Shown here piece by piece: positions 1-6,984 of a DNA stretch of 20,383 nucleotides. Position 1 is the first letter of the stretch; every line of letters starts with the position of its first letter. The position numbers were made by a program, and so were the translations under genes. Below the pieces are notes generated by a model. The model was not told the origin of the DNA. It ran no database searches and saw only the letters and a list, made by a program, of their open reading frames with translations. The stretch is from a virus. The stretch spans positions 1-20,383 of IMG/VR virus record IMGVR_UViG_3300021138_002045; one strand, written 5' to 3'.

Positions 1-13
1 TGGTACCAAACTA

Positions 14-472
14 ATGGCATACTCATCTCAGGTAATTGATCACTATGAAAACCCACGAAACGTGGGTAGCTTTGCCAAGGACGAAGAAGGTATTGGCACA
101 GGTATGGTCGGGGCACCTAGCTGCGGAGACGTGATGAAACTTCAAATAAAGGTAAATGATGCTGGAATTATTACAGACGCCCGATTTAAAACTTACGGCT
201 GTGGCTCGGCGATCGCTAGTTCGAGTCTTGTCACTGAATGGGTTAAGGGCAAAACGTTGGACCAAGCAGGAAGCATCAAGAACAGCCAAATTGCTGAAGA
301 GCTGGCGCTCCCGCCCGTCAAAATACATTGTAGCATACTCGCCGAAGATGCTATCAAGGCTGCAATAAAAGATTATCAAGAAAAAGGAAAACTAAATGAA
401 GCAACGCAATTACACGCAGGAAACAGTACAGAAGCTATCAAGGCACTAGAACAAGCAGTAAACAATTTATAG
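14..472 (+). CDS. iscU: IscU-type iron-sulfur cluster assembly scaffold
   Basis: IscU is the scaffold on which a [2Fe-2S] cluster is built from sulfur supplied by the desulfurase IscS; HscA/HscB then help pass it on. The 152-residue product has the three cluster cysteines in their usual settings: C37 (GAPSCGD, with D39), C63 (YGCGSA) and H105-C106. It also has the HscA recognition motif LPPVK at 99-103. These positions match E. coli IscU numbering. The family is usually about 128 residues, so roughly the last 25 residues are an extra tail. The ATG overlaps by one base a stop (TAA, 12-14) of a frame entering from upstream, so another gene probably precedes it; whether that is a desulfurase cannot be seen. 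iscA follows one base after the stop. The family call is near certain; its use by the phage is inference. Confidence 0.96.
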   Translation: MAYSSQVIDHYENPRNVGSFAKDEEGIGTGMVGAPSCGDVMKLQIKVNDAGIITDARFKTYGCGSAIASSSLVTEWVKGKTLDQAGSIKNSQIAEELALPPVKIHCSILAEDAIKAAIKDYQEKGKLNEATQLHAGNSTEAIKALEQAVNNL

Positions 473-473
473 C

Positions 474-794
474 ATGATCCATGTAACACCCCGAGCCGCC
501 AGCAAGATAGCCACCAACCTTGACCGTAGGGGGCATGGTGTTGGCATACGTATCGGTGTCCGAACTACCGGTTGCTCAGGGCTGGCTTATGTGTTAGAAT
601 ATGTAGATAATCCCGCAGAATCAGATGTGTTGTTTGATTCTGATGGTTTTAAAATTGCAGTAGACCCTCGAGACCTGCCCATAATCGATGAAATCACAGT
701 GGACTATGTGCGTCAAGGACTCAACGAGGGTTTTGAGTTCCGCAACGAAAAAGAACGAGATCGTTGTGGTTGTGGCGAATCATTTAGAATATAA
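474..794 (+). CDS. iscA: IscA/HesB-family A-type iron-sulfur carrier
   Basis: A-type carriers bind iron or an Fe-S cluster and hand it to target enzymes. The 106-residue protein is family length and carries the three invariant cysteines: C34 in TTGCSG, and C98 and C100 in the C-terminal CGCGESF. It lies one base after iscU, so the two are probably co-transcribed and translated together, giving scaffold plus carrier without a visible desulfurase or chaperone. IscA, SufA and ErpA share these motifs, so the exact subtype is uncertain; the symbol is chosen from the pairing with IscU. The role in infection is inferred: supplying clusters to phage or host enzymes. Confidence 0.93.
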   Translation: MIHVTPRAASKIATNLDRRGHGVGIRIGVRTTGCSGLAYVLEYVDNPAESDVLFDSDGFKIAVDPRDLPIIDEITVDYVRQGLNEGFEFRNEKERDRCGCGESFRI

Positions 795-797
795 CAC

Positions 798-1514
798 GTG
801 TTTAATCCAAAATTCAATTATCAACCCATACCCAGGGAAACTGTAGACGGTCGTAGACTGTATGCCACTCCAGATGGTCGCAAGCTACCCAGTGTGACCA
901 CAATCTTGGAAGCTACCAAGCCCGAAGAAAAACGACAAGCTCTTCAAAATTGGCGAAATCGAGTAGGACATGTACAGGCACAGGCCATTACCACAGAAGC
1001 AGCCAATCGCGGCACTAGGATGCACAAGTATCTAGAAGACTATACCAAGACCGGTGCCATCTCCGAAGCCGGTAGCAATCCTTACAGCCGACAAAGTCAT
1101 GTCATGGCCTCCACGGTGATCGAACAGGGCCTGTGTAATGTGTCTGAGTTTTGGGGTTACGAAGTTCCTTTGTACTTTCCGGGCATCTATGCCGGAACTA
1201 CTGATGCGGCTGGCGTACACTTGAACGAACAGAGTATTTTAGACTATAAACAAACCAACCGGCCCAAACGACGTGATTGGATCGAAGACTATTTTCTACA
1301 GTTATGTGCCTATGCCGAAGCACACAACGAGGTACATGGCACCCAAATTCAAAAAGGTGTGGTGTTGATGTGTGTCAAACCCGAAATGGACGACCAAGGC
1401 AATTTAACCACTCAGCCCGAATATCAAGAATTTGTGATATCGGGTGCAGAATTTGAACAGTACCGTCGTCTCTGGTGGCAACGAGTCGAACAGTACTACT
1501 TGCAGAATCACTGA
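798..1514 (+). CDS. PD-(D/E)XK exonuclease, MGME1/RecB-nuclease-like
   Basis: This is a 238-residue nuclease of the PD-(D/E)XK fold, resembling phage exonucleases of the MGME1 type that trim single-stranded DNA ends. The order of motifs is typical: an N-terminal LPSVTTIL motif (30-37), a conserved RGTRMHKYLE helix (71-80), GTTDAAG with D136, the catalytic DYK at 149-151, and QLCAYA at 169-174. The start is GTG at 798, three bases after the iscA stop; no in-frame ATG lies nearby. It has only three scattered cysteines and lacks the Cas4/AddB four-cysteine arrangement, so it is unlikely to hold an Fe-S cluster despite its neighbours. The probable role is DNA recombination, repair or host DNA degradation. 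The fold is confident; the substrate is not. Confidence 0.85.
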   Translation: MFNPKFNYQPIPRETVDGRRLYATPDGRKLPSVTTILEATKPEEKRQALQNWRNRVGHVQAQAITTEAANRGTRMHKYLEDYTKTGAISEAGSNPYSRQSHVMASTVIEQGLCNVSEFWGYEVPLYFPGIYAGTTDAAGVHLNEQSILDYKQTNRPKRRDWIEDYFLQLCAYAEAHNEVHGTQIQKGVVLMCVKPEMDDQGNLTTQPEYQEFVISGAEFEQYRRLWWQRVEQYYLQNH

Positions 1515-1708
1515 TTGGTAGGCACACCGCCCAAGACTTCGTTGCCGTCTTGGTCGATATCATCGGGCACATCAATCTGATTTCCACCACGACTGCTTAC
1601 TACGCCAGCACCGACCAGCTGTTGCATCAAAAAGTGTATTTTCATTTCGAGTATTTTTAACGGTGAATCTGGATCGATTCTTTCATCTCTTTCCCAATAG
1701 CCTGCCAT
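1508..1708 (-). CDS. Small reverse-strand protein of unknown function
   Basis: This is a 66-residue protein, one of only two reverse-strand genes in the window. The chosen start (CAT on + at 1706-1708) has a near-perfect AGGAGG ribosome site seven bases upstream, so the longer open frame back to 1798 is not needed. The product begins MAGYWERDERIDPDSPLKILE, has a predicted helical middle rich in M, L and Q, and ends in an acidic tail. There is no membrane helix, signal peptide or recognised domain. Its 3' end overlaps the exonuclease stop by seven bases, so the two genes converge. A GATAAATA motif 22 bases upstream may be its promoter. It is likely a real gene because of the strong start context. 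Confidence 0.72.
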   Translation of the reverse strand: MAGYWERDERIDPDSPLKILEMKIHFLMQQLVGAGVVSSRGGNQIDVPDDIDQDGNEVLGGVPTNQ

Positions 1709-1730
1709 GTTGCCTCCTGTTTTATCAGGA

Positions 1731-1738
1731 TATTTATC
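1731..1738 (-). promoter_or_regulatory. Candidate T4-type late promoter (GATAAATA)
   Basis: On the reverse strand GATAAATA lies 22 bases before the ATG at 1708, with the AGGAGG ribosome site between. It is one base from the T4 late consensus TATAAATA. It is back to back with CTAAATAC on the + strand at 1744-1751, making a compact divergent promoter region. This is a motif match only. Confidence 0.4.
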
Positions 1739-1743
1739 GCCGA

Positions 1744-1751
1744 CTAAATAC
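1744..1751 (+). promoter_or_regulatory. Candidate late promoter (CTAAATAC)
   Basis: CTAAATAC lies 23 bases before the ATG of the putative tail protein at 1775, followed by the ribosome site AAAGGA. CTAAATA-like elements are used as late promoters by some T4-type cyanophages. The same TAAATAC core recurs upstream of several other starts in this window. No -35 element is visible, as expected for a T4-type late promoter. Confidence 0.42.
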
Positions 1752-1774
1752 AACATAGACACAAAGGACAACAA

Positions 1775-2344
1775 ATGGCTATTGTACAAATAAGTCAAAT
1801 CACCAATCGTTTGGGATTACAAGAAAATCTACCACAATTGGCCGGTGGTGAATTGGGCTGGAGCACAGATTCACGTCGCTTGTTTATTGGCAATGGCACA
1901 CCGGGTCAACCACCGGATGGGCAAGGCGCTCCGGTAATTGGCAATACCGAAATTCTCACCGAATTTTCAAACATATCTGCCTTGTTATCTAACACCAGCT
2001 CACAACTGAGTCAAGGCAGTTTTACACGACTAAATGGTCAAACTGTTACTTTGCTAAACAACACAGGCAGTAGCACTCCGATTTTCACTATCGATACCAC
2101 ACTTACTCCAACTTTTAGTTTTGATTATTCAATTGCCCGAAATCAAACTTATCGTACAGGAACCATACGAGTGGCCAGTGCCGGATCGGCTACCTTGGTA
2201 TCCGCCGATAGCGGCGTTGAAAATGCCAGCACTGGAGTCGTCATCACAGTGACTCAAAATTTGACCATAGTAACAGTGGGTTATACCACTACCAATACCG
2301 GGCTTAATGCCACGTTCAATTATTCAGTTTACTATCTAGCTTGA
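1775..2344 (+). CDS. Putative tail fibre/tip structural protein
   Basis: This is a 189-residue protein whose N-terminus (residues 1-60) has the pattern GGELGWSTDSRRLFIGNGT followed by an APVIGNTEILTE segment. That pattern is common at the N-terminus of phage tail fibres and receptor-binding proteins, the major tropism determinant N-terminal type. The remaining 120 residues are rich in T, S, N and alternating hydrophobics, suggesting a beta-structured domain. There are no cysteines or membrane helices. The start has the ribosome site AAAGGA and an upstream CTAAATAC candidate late promoter. The following gene begins inside its stop codon (TGATG), so the two are translationally coupled. The structural assignment rests on the N-terminal motif; which tail part it belongs to is unknown. 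Confidence 0.6.
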   Translation: MAIVQISQITNRLGLQENLPQLAGGELGWSTDSRRLFIGNGTPGQPPDGQGAPVIGNTEILTEFSNISALLSNTSSQLSQGSFTRLNGQTVTLLNNTGSSTPIFTIDTTLTPTFSFDYSIARNQTYRTGTIRVASAGSATLVSADSGVENASTGVVITVTQNLTIVTVGYTTTNTGLNATFNYSVYYLA

Positions 2345-2769
2345 TGTGGCCTGCTACCTTTGCTGGCCGACTGGAAAGTTGGTACAGCATGCGACAACAA
2401 TGTCAGTCAATGCCGGCGGAATCTGCATTGGAAACCATCAACACCTGGTGGTTACAGACACCGTGGCAACCCTACTACCTACATTGGGACGACCAGAACA
2501 CCTGGCCCGATCCGTGGCAACTTTTGAACGACAACATCTATTGTGATCTTGCAAGAGGCCTAGGAATCCTGTATACTATAAGTTTACTAGACCGTGCAGA
2601 TTTGGCGGATGCTGACTTGGTTTTGACCGAAGATGGTTATAATTTAGTCTTGATTGGAAAATCAAAATATATACTTAATTGGAACCCAACTACCATTGTA
2701 AATACCAACCCAGAGATCAGAATCAAGCGACAACTGTCGCAAATGCAAATAAAACAGCAGTACAATTAG
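2344..2769 (+). CDS. Unknown tryptophan-rich protein, possibly virion-associated
   Basis: This is a 141-residue protein with many tryptophans, for example INTWWLQTPWQPYYLHWDD and TWPDPWQLL, then a YTISLLDRADLADADLVLTE stretch and a basic Q-rich tail. No domain with a known function is recognised and no membrane helix is present. The start ATG shares one base with the preceding stop, so it is probably co-translated with the putative tail protein and may be a partner or chaperone of it. That role is inferred from position alone. A TTG one codon earlier is a less likely start. A GTAAATAC motif (2698-2705) near its end may serve nrdA. Confidence 0.65.
   Translation: MWPATFAGRLESWYSMRQQCQSMPAESALETINTWWLQTPWQPYYLHWDDQNTWPDPWQLLNDNIYCDLARGLGILYTISLLDRADLADADLVLTEDGYNLVLIGKSKYILNWNPTTIVNTNPEIRIKRQLSQMQIKQQYN
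2698..2705 (+). promoter_or_regulatory. Candidate promoter motif GTAAATAC before nrdA
   Basis: GTAAATAC lies within the end of the preceding gene, about 80 bases before the nrdA start. It is identical to motifs before rpsU (17915) and clpS (18730). Because it is inside coding sequence it could be coincidental. Confidence 0.2.
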
Positions 2770-2784
2770 AAAACGAGAGTAAGA

Positions 2785-5106
2785 ATGACACAAATCACAG
2801 TAGTCAAAAGAAGTGGACGCAGAGAGCCATTGGATTTAGAAAAATGGCAAGCACAAATAGCCAAAGTATGTAAAGGTATAGCCGATGTCAGTCAGAGCAT
2901 GATTGAGATCAAGAGTCAATTGCATTTTTATGATGGAATCACCACACAAGAAATCGATGGCATTACCCTGAGATCTATTGTGGATCTTATCGATGTGGAA
3001 GCCAATCCTGAAGTGGGTCACACCAATTATCAATATGTGGCCGGCAAACAGCGACTCAGCATGCTGAGAAAAGATGTTTATGGCTCCTACGATCCGCCCC
3101 ACCTGTACGAAATCGTAAAACGCAATGTGGAAGTGGGTCTTTACACGCCCGAGCTGTTGGAGTGGTACACTCCGGACGAGTGGAATCGCATGAACGACAT
3201 GATTGATCATGACAAGGATGAGCAATACAGTTATGCCGCCATTGAACAGTTGATCGAAAAGTATTTGGTACGCAACAGAGCTACCAAGGAAATTTATGAA
3301 ACCCCACAGGTGCGTTACATGATTGCATCCGCCACAGTGTTTCATCGAGAGGAACCCAACTCGGCCCGTATGCGTTATATCAAAGAATATTACAATGCCG
3401 CCAGCGATGGCCTGTTTACTCTGGCCACTCCGGTCTTGGCCGGTCTAGGTACTCCGACCAAACAGTTTAGTTCCTGTGTGTTGATCCGTAGTGATGACGA
3501 TCTCGACAGCATATTTGCCTCAGGTGAGATGATGGCCAAGTATGCGAGCAAACGTGCCGGCATCGGTCTCGAAGTTGGTCGATTGAGACCGTTGGGCAGT
3601 CCCATACGTGGTGGTGAGATCATGCACACCGGCATGATTCCATTCTTGAAAAAATGGTTTGGTGATTTAAGAAGTTGCAGTCAAGGAGGTATTCGTAATG
3701 CTAGTGCTACTGTATTTTATCCTATATGGCATCATCAGTTTGATGATCTCATTGTGCTTAAGAATAATCAGGGTACCGAAGAAACTCGAGTACGCCACAT
3801 GGACTACGGGGTTGTCCTTTCCGCTTTCTTCTGGAGACGCTTCAAGAATAAGGAAAATATAACATTCTTTGACCCTAACGAAGTTCCCGACCTGTACGAA
3901 GCATTTTATAAAAACACTGCACTGTTCGAAGAACTGTACGTCAAGTATGAACGCCGTAAGGACCTAAGAACCAAGGTCATGGCTGCTGAAGATGTGTTCA
4001 AGGGTGGCATCCTGAAAGAGCGTACCGATACTGGTCGTATCTATCTGGTGTTCATTGACAACGTGCAGAACCAAGGACCATTTGATCCCGAGTATCACAC
4101 AATCTATCAAAGTAATTTGTGCTGTGAGATCTTGTTGCCTACTCGGCCTTTTAAACGCCTTGATGATGAATCAGGACGTATCGCATTATGCACACTGGGT
4201 TCAATCAACTGGGGTGCATTCCGCAATCCCGAAGACATGCGTCGTGCTTGCCGTATACTACAGCGTAGCCTATGCAACATACTAGACTATCAAGATTTCC
4301 TCAGCATACAGAGTCAATTGAGCAATGACGAAATACAACCGTTAGGCATTGGTATTACCAACTTGGCCTATTGGCACGCCAAGCGTGGGCTCGAGTACGG
4401 TGACAAGGATGCACTTGCTGAAGTCAAAAGCTGGATGGAACATCAGGCATTTTATCTAACAGAAGCCACAGTTGAACTGGCCCGCGAACGTGGTGCCTGT
4501 TTACACAGTGCTCACACACGCTATGGTAAAGGTGAGTTTCCGTGGGAACGCAGAGCCGCAGCCGTGAACGAATTGACCGACTTTACCCCCGAACTGGACT
4601 GGGAAACCTTGCGTGACAACATGCGACAATACGGTGTACGCAATGCCACCTTGATGGCCATTGCACCAGTTGAAAGCTCCAGTGTGGTAATCAACAGTAC
4701 TAATGGTATTGAAATGCCCATGAGCCTGATCACAGTCAAGGAAAGCAAGGCCGGAAGTCTAATACAAGTGGCACCCGAGTACAACAAACTCAAGAATCGC
4801 TATCAACTCATGTGGGAGCAAAAAGATTGTATTAATTACTTAAAAACTGCCGCGGTTATACAAGTGTATGTTGACCAAAGCATAAGTACTAATACATTTT
4901 ATTCACCAAAGCATTTTCCAGATAGAAAGGTACCGTCGACATTGATTGCTAAGAATTTAATGTTGTTCCATAAATGGGGCGGAAAAACTTTTTATTATAG
5001 CCTTATTGATAAGCAAGGTAGTAAGTCTGATAAAAGTGACGAAGTTGTTGAGTTACCAGTAGATGCTTTTGGCGACGAAGAGTCCTGCGAATCTTGTAAG
5101 TTATGA
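2785..5106 (+). CDS. nrdA: Ribonucleoside-diphosphate reductase class Ia, alpha (large) subunit
   Basis: This is the catalytic subunit reducing ribonucleoside diphosphates to deoxyribonucleotides for phage DNA synthesis. The 773 residues run from an N-terminal ATP-cone-like region (about 3-90, KRSGRREPLDLEKW) to the ten-stranded barrel. Active-site residues are all visible: C231 (SSCVLI) and C469 (ALCTLGS) form the redox pair, N444, C446 and E448 lie in SNLCCE, and Y737-Y738 carry the radical relay. The C-terminal C768-x2-C771 re-reduction pair is intact and is expected to be served by the glutaredoxin downstream. Codons from about 4828 to the stop are noticeably richer in A/T at third positions than most of the gene, next to the homing endonuclease. 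No intron interrupts the gene. Confidence 0.97.
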   Translation: MTQITVVKRSGRREPLDLEKWQAQIAKVCKGIADVSQSMIEIKSQLHFYDGITTQEIDGITLRSIVDLIDVEANPEVGHTNYQYVAGKQRLSMLRKDVYGSYDPPHLYEIVKRNVEVGLYTPELLEWYTPDEWNRMNDMIDHDKDEQYSYAAIEQLIEKYLVRNRATKEIYETPQVRYMIASATVFHREEPNSARMRYIKEYYNAASDGLFTLATPVLAGLGTPTKQFSSCVLIRSDDDLDSIFASGEMMAKYASKRAGIGLEVGRLRPLGSPIRGGEIMHTGMIPFLKKWFGDLRSCSQGGIRNASATVFYPIWHHQFDDLIVLKNNQGTEETRVRHMDYGVVLSAFFWRRFKNKENITFFDPNEVPDLYEAFYKNTALFEELYVKYERRKDLRTKVMAAEDVFKGGILKERTDTGRIYLVFIDNVQNQGPFDPEYHTIYQSNLCCEILLPTRPFKRLDDESGRIALCTLGSINWGAFRNPEDMRRACRILQRSLCNILDYQDFLSIQSQLSNDEIQPLGIGITNLAYWHAKRGLEYGDKDALAEVKSWMEHQAFYLTEATVELARERGACLHSAHTRYGKGEFPWERRAAAVNELTDFTPELDWETLRDNMRQYGVRNATLMAIAPVESSSVVINSTNGIEMPMSLITVKESKAGSLIQVAPEYNKLKNRYQLMWEQKDCINYLKTAAVIQVYVDQSISTNTFYSPKHFPDRKVPSTLIAKNLMLFHKWGGKTFYYSLIDKQGSKSDKSDEVVELPVDAFGDEESCESCKL

Positions 5107-5862
5107 GTAACTATTCAACGATATGTAGCGTAAATGATAAATACTATTATACATTAGGAGAAATAATGGAAAATATATTTTACGTTTACGCATATCTACG
5201 AGAAGACCTAACACCTTACTATATAGGTAAAGGTAGCAAAGATAGAGCATGGAAATCACATACTAGAACTAATGGTACCAATTTATTGCCCAAAGATCCT
5301 ACTAGGATTGTACTTCTTAAAGAGTCACTAAGCGAATTTGAAGCATATGATTATGAATCAGATCTGATTAAGCAATATGGGCGCAAGGATTTAGGAACAG
5401 GAATACTTCATAATTTAACAGACGGTGGAAGGGGTAATGAATCTGGGTATAAACATAGTGACTCCGCCATAGAAAAGTTGCGTAGTGCTGGAAAAAGAAA
5501 TGCACAGAAAAGAATAGATAGCGGCACCCACAATTTTGTCAATGACCCTCCAAAAGTAAACGCTGGTGGTAAAATAACTAAAAGGTTAGTGGCAGAAGGA
5601 AAACATAATTTATTAAAGCGTCCAGATGGCACAAGTGTGGCGTCTGACAGGGTAGCAAGTGGCACACATCATTTTGTTGATCCTGAATGGAAAAAACAAC
5701 ATGGACTTAACCATTCAAAATGGATTAAAGAACAAATAGATAAAGGCAATTATTATTTAATAAACAACAATCCGGCTAAAATTAAGGTTTGTTGTATCGT
5801 GTGCCAAAAAGAAACTAATCCAATGGGGTTATCTAGATTTCACAATCATCAAAAGGAAAAAA
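5107..5862 (+). mobile_element. Intergenic homing-endonuclease insertion between nrdA and nrdB
   Basis: The 756 bases between the nrdA stop and the nrdB start hold a free-standing GIY-YIG endonuclease gene with its own ribosome site and candidate late promoter. The segment is clearly more AT-rich than its surroundings. In T4-type phages nrdA and nrdB are repeated targets of such free-standing homing genes. The insert supplies the nrdB ribosome site (AAGGA at 5853-5857). Exact insertion borders cannot be fixed without a phage that lacks the element. Confidence 0.75.
5136..5144 (+). promoter_or_regulatory. Candidate late promoter for the homing endonuclease (GATAAATAC)
   Basis: GATAAATAC lies 21 bases before the endonuclease ATG, followed by the ribosome site AGGAG. 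It resembles the T4 late consensus TATAAATA, and free-standing homing endonuclease genes in T4-type phages often carry their own late promoters. Motif evidence only. Confidence 0.42.
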
Positions 5863-5882
5863 ATGAGCAGACAGCAATATGA
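5166..5882 (+). CDS. Free-standing GIY-YIG homing endonuclease
   Basis: This is a 238-residue site-specific DNA endonuclease that would spread its own gene by cutting phage genomes lacking it. The N-terminal GIY-YIG domain (residues 5-90) shows VYAYLR, YYIGKG (18-23), R27, E64 in YESDLIKQYG and N83 in HNLTDGG. Residues 94-200 contain a NUMOD3-like GYKHSDSAIEKLRSAG and four spaced repeats of the form G-T/K/N-H/Y-N/H/Y-F/L-V/L/I (SGTHNFV, EGKHNLL, SGTHHFV, KGNYYLI), a likely modular DNA-contacting region. The C-terminus has a finger-like C209/C210, C213, H226, H228. ATG 5166 is chosen over 5103 because AGGAG lies five bases upstream. The last 20 bases overlap nrdB. Catalytic residues look intact, so it is probably active. 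Confidence 0.88.
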   Translation: MENIFYVYAYLREDLTPYYIGKGSKDRAWKSHTRTNGTNLLPKDPTRIVLLKESLSEFEAYDYESDLIKQYGRKDLGTGILHNLTDGGRGNESGYKHSDSAIEKLRSAGKRNAQKRIDSGTHNFVNDPPKVNAGGKITKRLVAEGKHNLLKRPDGTSVASDRVASGTHHFVDPEWKKQHGLNHSKWIKEQIDKGNYYLINNNPAKIKVCCIVCQKETNPMGLSRFHNHQKEKNEQTAI

Positions 5883-6966
5883 TTTGTCTAAAAAATCGGA
5901 CTATCTGAATAGAAAAATGTTTTTGGATCCGGCTGGACCAGTGGTCGTACAAAGGTTCGAAGAAATTAAATATCAAAAACTTGGCAAGTTTGAGCAAGAG
6001 CAACGAGGATTTTTTTGGGTACCTGAAGAAATCTCATTGACCAAAGATGCCAATGACTTCAAAGAAGCTACCGAAACTGTGCGACATATATTCACAAGCA
6101 ACTTATTACGACAAACTGCCTTGGATAGTTTACAAGGACGCGGTCCAGTTCAAGTATTCAGTCCTGTGTGTAGTTTGCCCGAACTCGAAGCATTAGTAAT
6201 GGCATGGTCGTTTATAGAGACCAACATCCACTCAAGAAGTTACAGTCATATCATACGCAATATCTACAATGTGCCCAAGGATGTGTTCAACACAATCCAC
6301 GACACAGAAGAAATTGTAGGCATGGCCAGTAGCATTGGTCGATACTATGATCAACTGCACGAACTCAATTGTTTTAAAGAAGTACAGCCTGGATCAGTCA
6401 CAGAAAAAAGCCACATACAAGCTATCTGGTTGGCTCTCAATGCCAGCTACGGTCTCGAAGCATTCAGATTCATGGTAAGTTTTGCAACCAGTCTGGCCAT
6501 GGTAGAAAATCGTATCTTTATCGGCAACGGCAACATTATTAGCCTGATCCTACAAGATGAGATCCTGCATCGAGATTGGACTGCCTGGATGATCACGCAA
6601 GTGGTCAAAGAAGATCCCCGCTTTGCCCAGGCCCGCATTGACTGCGAAGAAGAAGTGTATGCCATGTACGAAGATGTGATCCGTGAGGAAAAAGAATGGG
6701 CCACGTACCTGTTCAAGAAAGGACCCGTGATCGGTCTTAACGCCAATATTCTCAGAGACTTTGTGGACTTTACTGCGGTAGCAGCCTTGAAAGAAATTGG
6801 CGTCAAGTATCGAGGTACAGCACCGCGTAGTACACCTATTCCGTGGTTTATGAAACACGTGAATACCAGCAACAAACAGACAGCGTTACAAGAATCTGAA
6901 AGTACCAACTATGTTATTGGAGCGATGTCAGATCAACTTGACTACGACCAATTGCCTACGCTATAA
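5863..6966 (+). CDS. nrdB: Ribonucleoside-diphosphate reductase class Ia, beta (radical) subunit
   Basis: This subunit holds the diiron centre and tyrosyl radical that start catalysis in NrdA. The 367-residue protein has the expected ligands D88 (ALDSLQGR), E119, H123, E199 (GLEAFRF), E233 and H236 (DEILH), and the radical tyrosine Y127 in HSRSYSHIIRN. Spacings match E. coli NrdB for D-E (31), H-Y (4) and E-E (34). The E119-to-H123 segment reads ETNIH, one residue longer than the usual E-x-x-H. The start overlaps the homing endonuclease by 20 bases, and its AAGGA ribosome site lies inside that gene. Glutaredoxin follows 18 bases after the stop, completing a dNTP-synthesis operon. Confidence 0.96.
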   Translation: MSRQQYDLSKKSDYLNRKMFLDPAGPVVVQRFEEIKYQKLGKFEQEQRGFFWVPEEISLTKDANDFKEATETVRHIFTSNLLRQTALDSLQGRGPVQVFSPVCSLPELEALVMAWSFIETNIHSRSYSHIIRNIYNVPKDVFNTIHDTEEIVGMASSIGRYYDQLHELNCFKEVQPGSVTEKSHIQAIWLALNASYGLEAFRFMVSFATSLAMVENRIFIGNGNIISLILQDEILHRDWTAWMITQVVKEDPRFAQARIDCEEEVYAMYEDVIREEKEWATYLFKKGPVIGLNANILRDFVDFTAVAALKEIGVKYRGTAPRSTPIPWFMKHVNTSNKQTALQESESTNYVIGAMSDQLDYDQLPTL

Positions 6967-6984
6967 TATAAAAAGGAGAATTTT

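Noticed and set aside
1-13. Upstream desulfurase (iscS) ending at the window edge
   Set aside because: Only three codons and a stop of the upstream frame are visible, which cannot identify any gene.
798-1514. Cas4-like Fe-S nuclease, tempting because of the adjoining iscU and iscA
   Set aside because: Only three scattered cysteines are present and they do not form the N-terminal one plus C-terminal three arrangement of Cas4 or AddB. No CRISPR array or other cas gene is in the window.
1475-1660. Forward open frame overlapping the reverse-strand gene at 1508-1708
   Set aside because: It has no ribosome site, whereas the reverse gene has AGGAGG at the right distance; only one of the two is likely coding.
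2836-3345. Reverse-strand open frame of 169 codons inside nrdA
   Set aside because: It is antisense to conserved reductase sequence with no start signals.
5103-5882. Group I intron or intein in nrdA carrying the GIY-YIG gene
   Set aside because: nrdA is uninterrupted to its CxxC tail and stop codon, and the endonuclease lies after it with its own ribosome site. No intron-like split of a conserved motif was seen.
6447-6908. Reverse-strand open frame of 153 codons inside nrdB
   Set aside because: It is antisense to the conserved diiron-ligand region, with no ribosome site or recognisable product.
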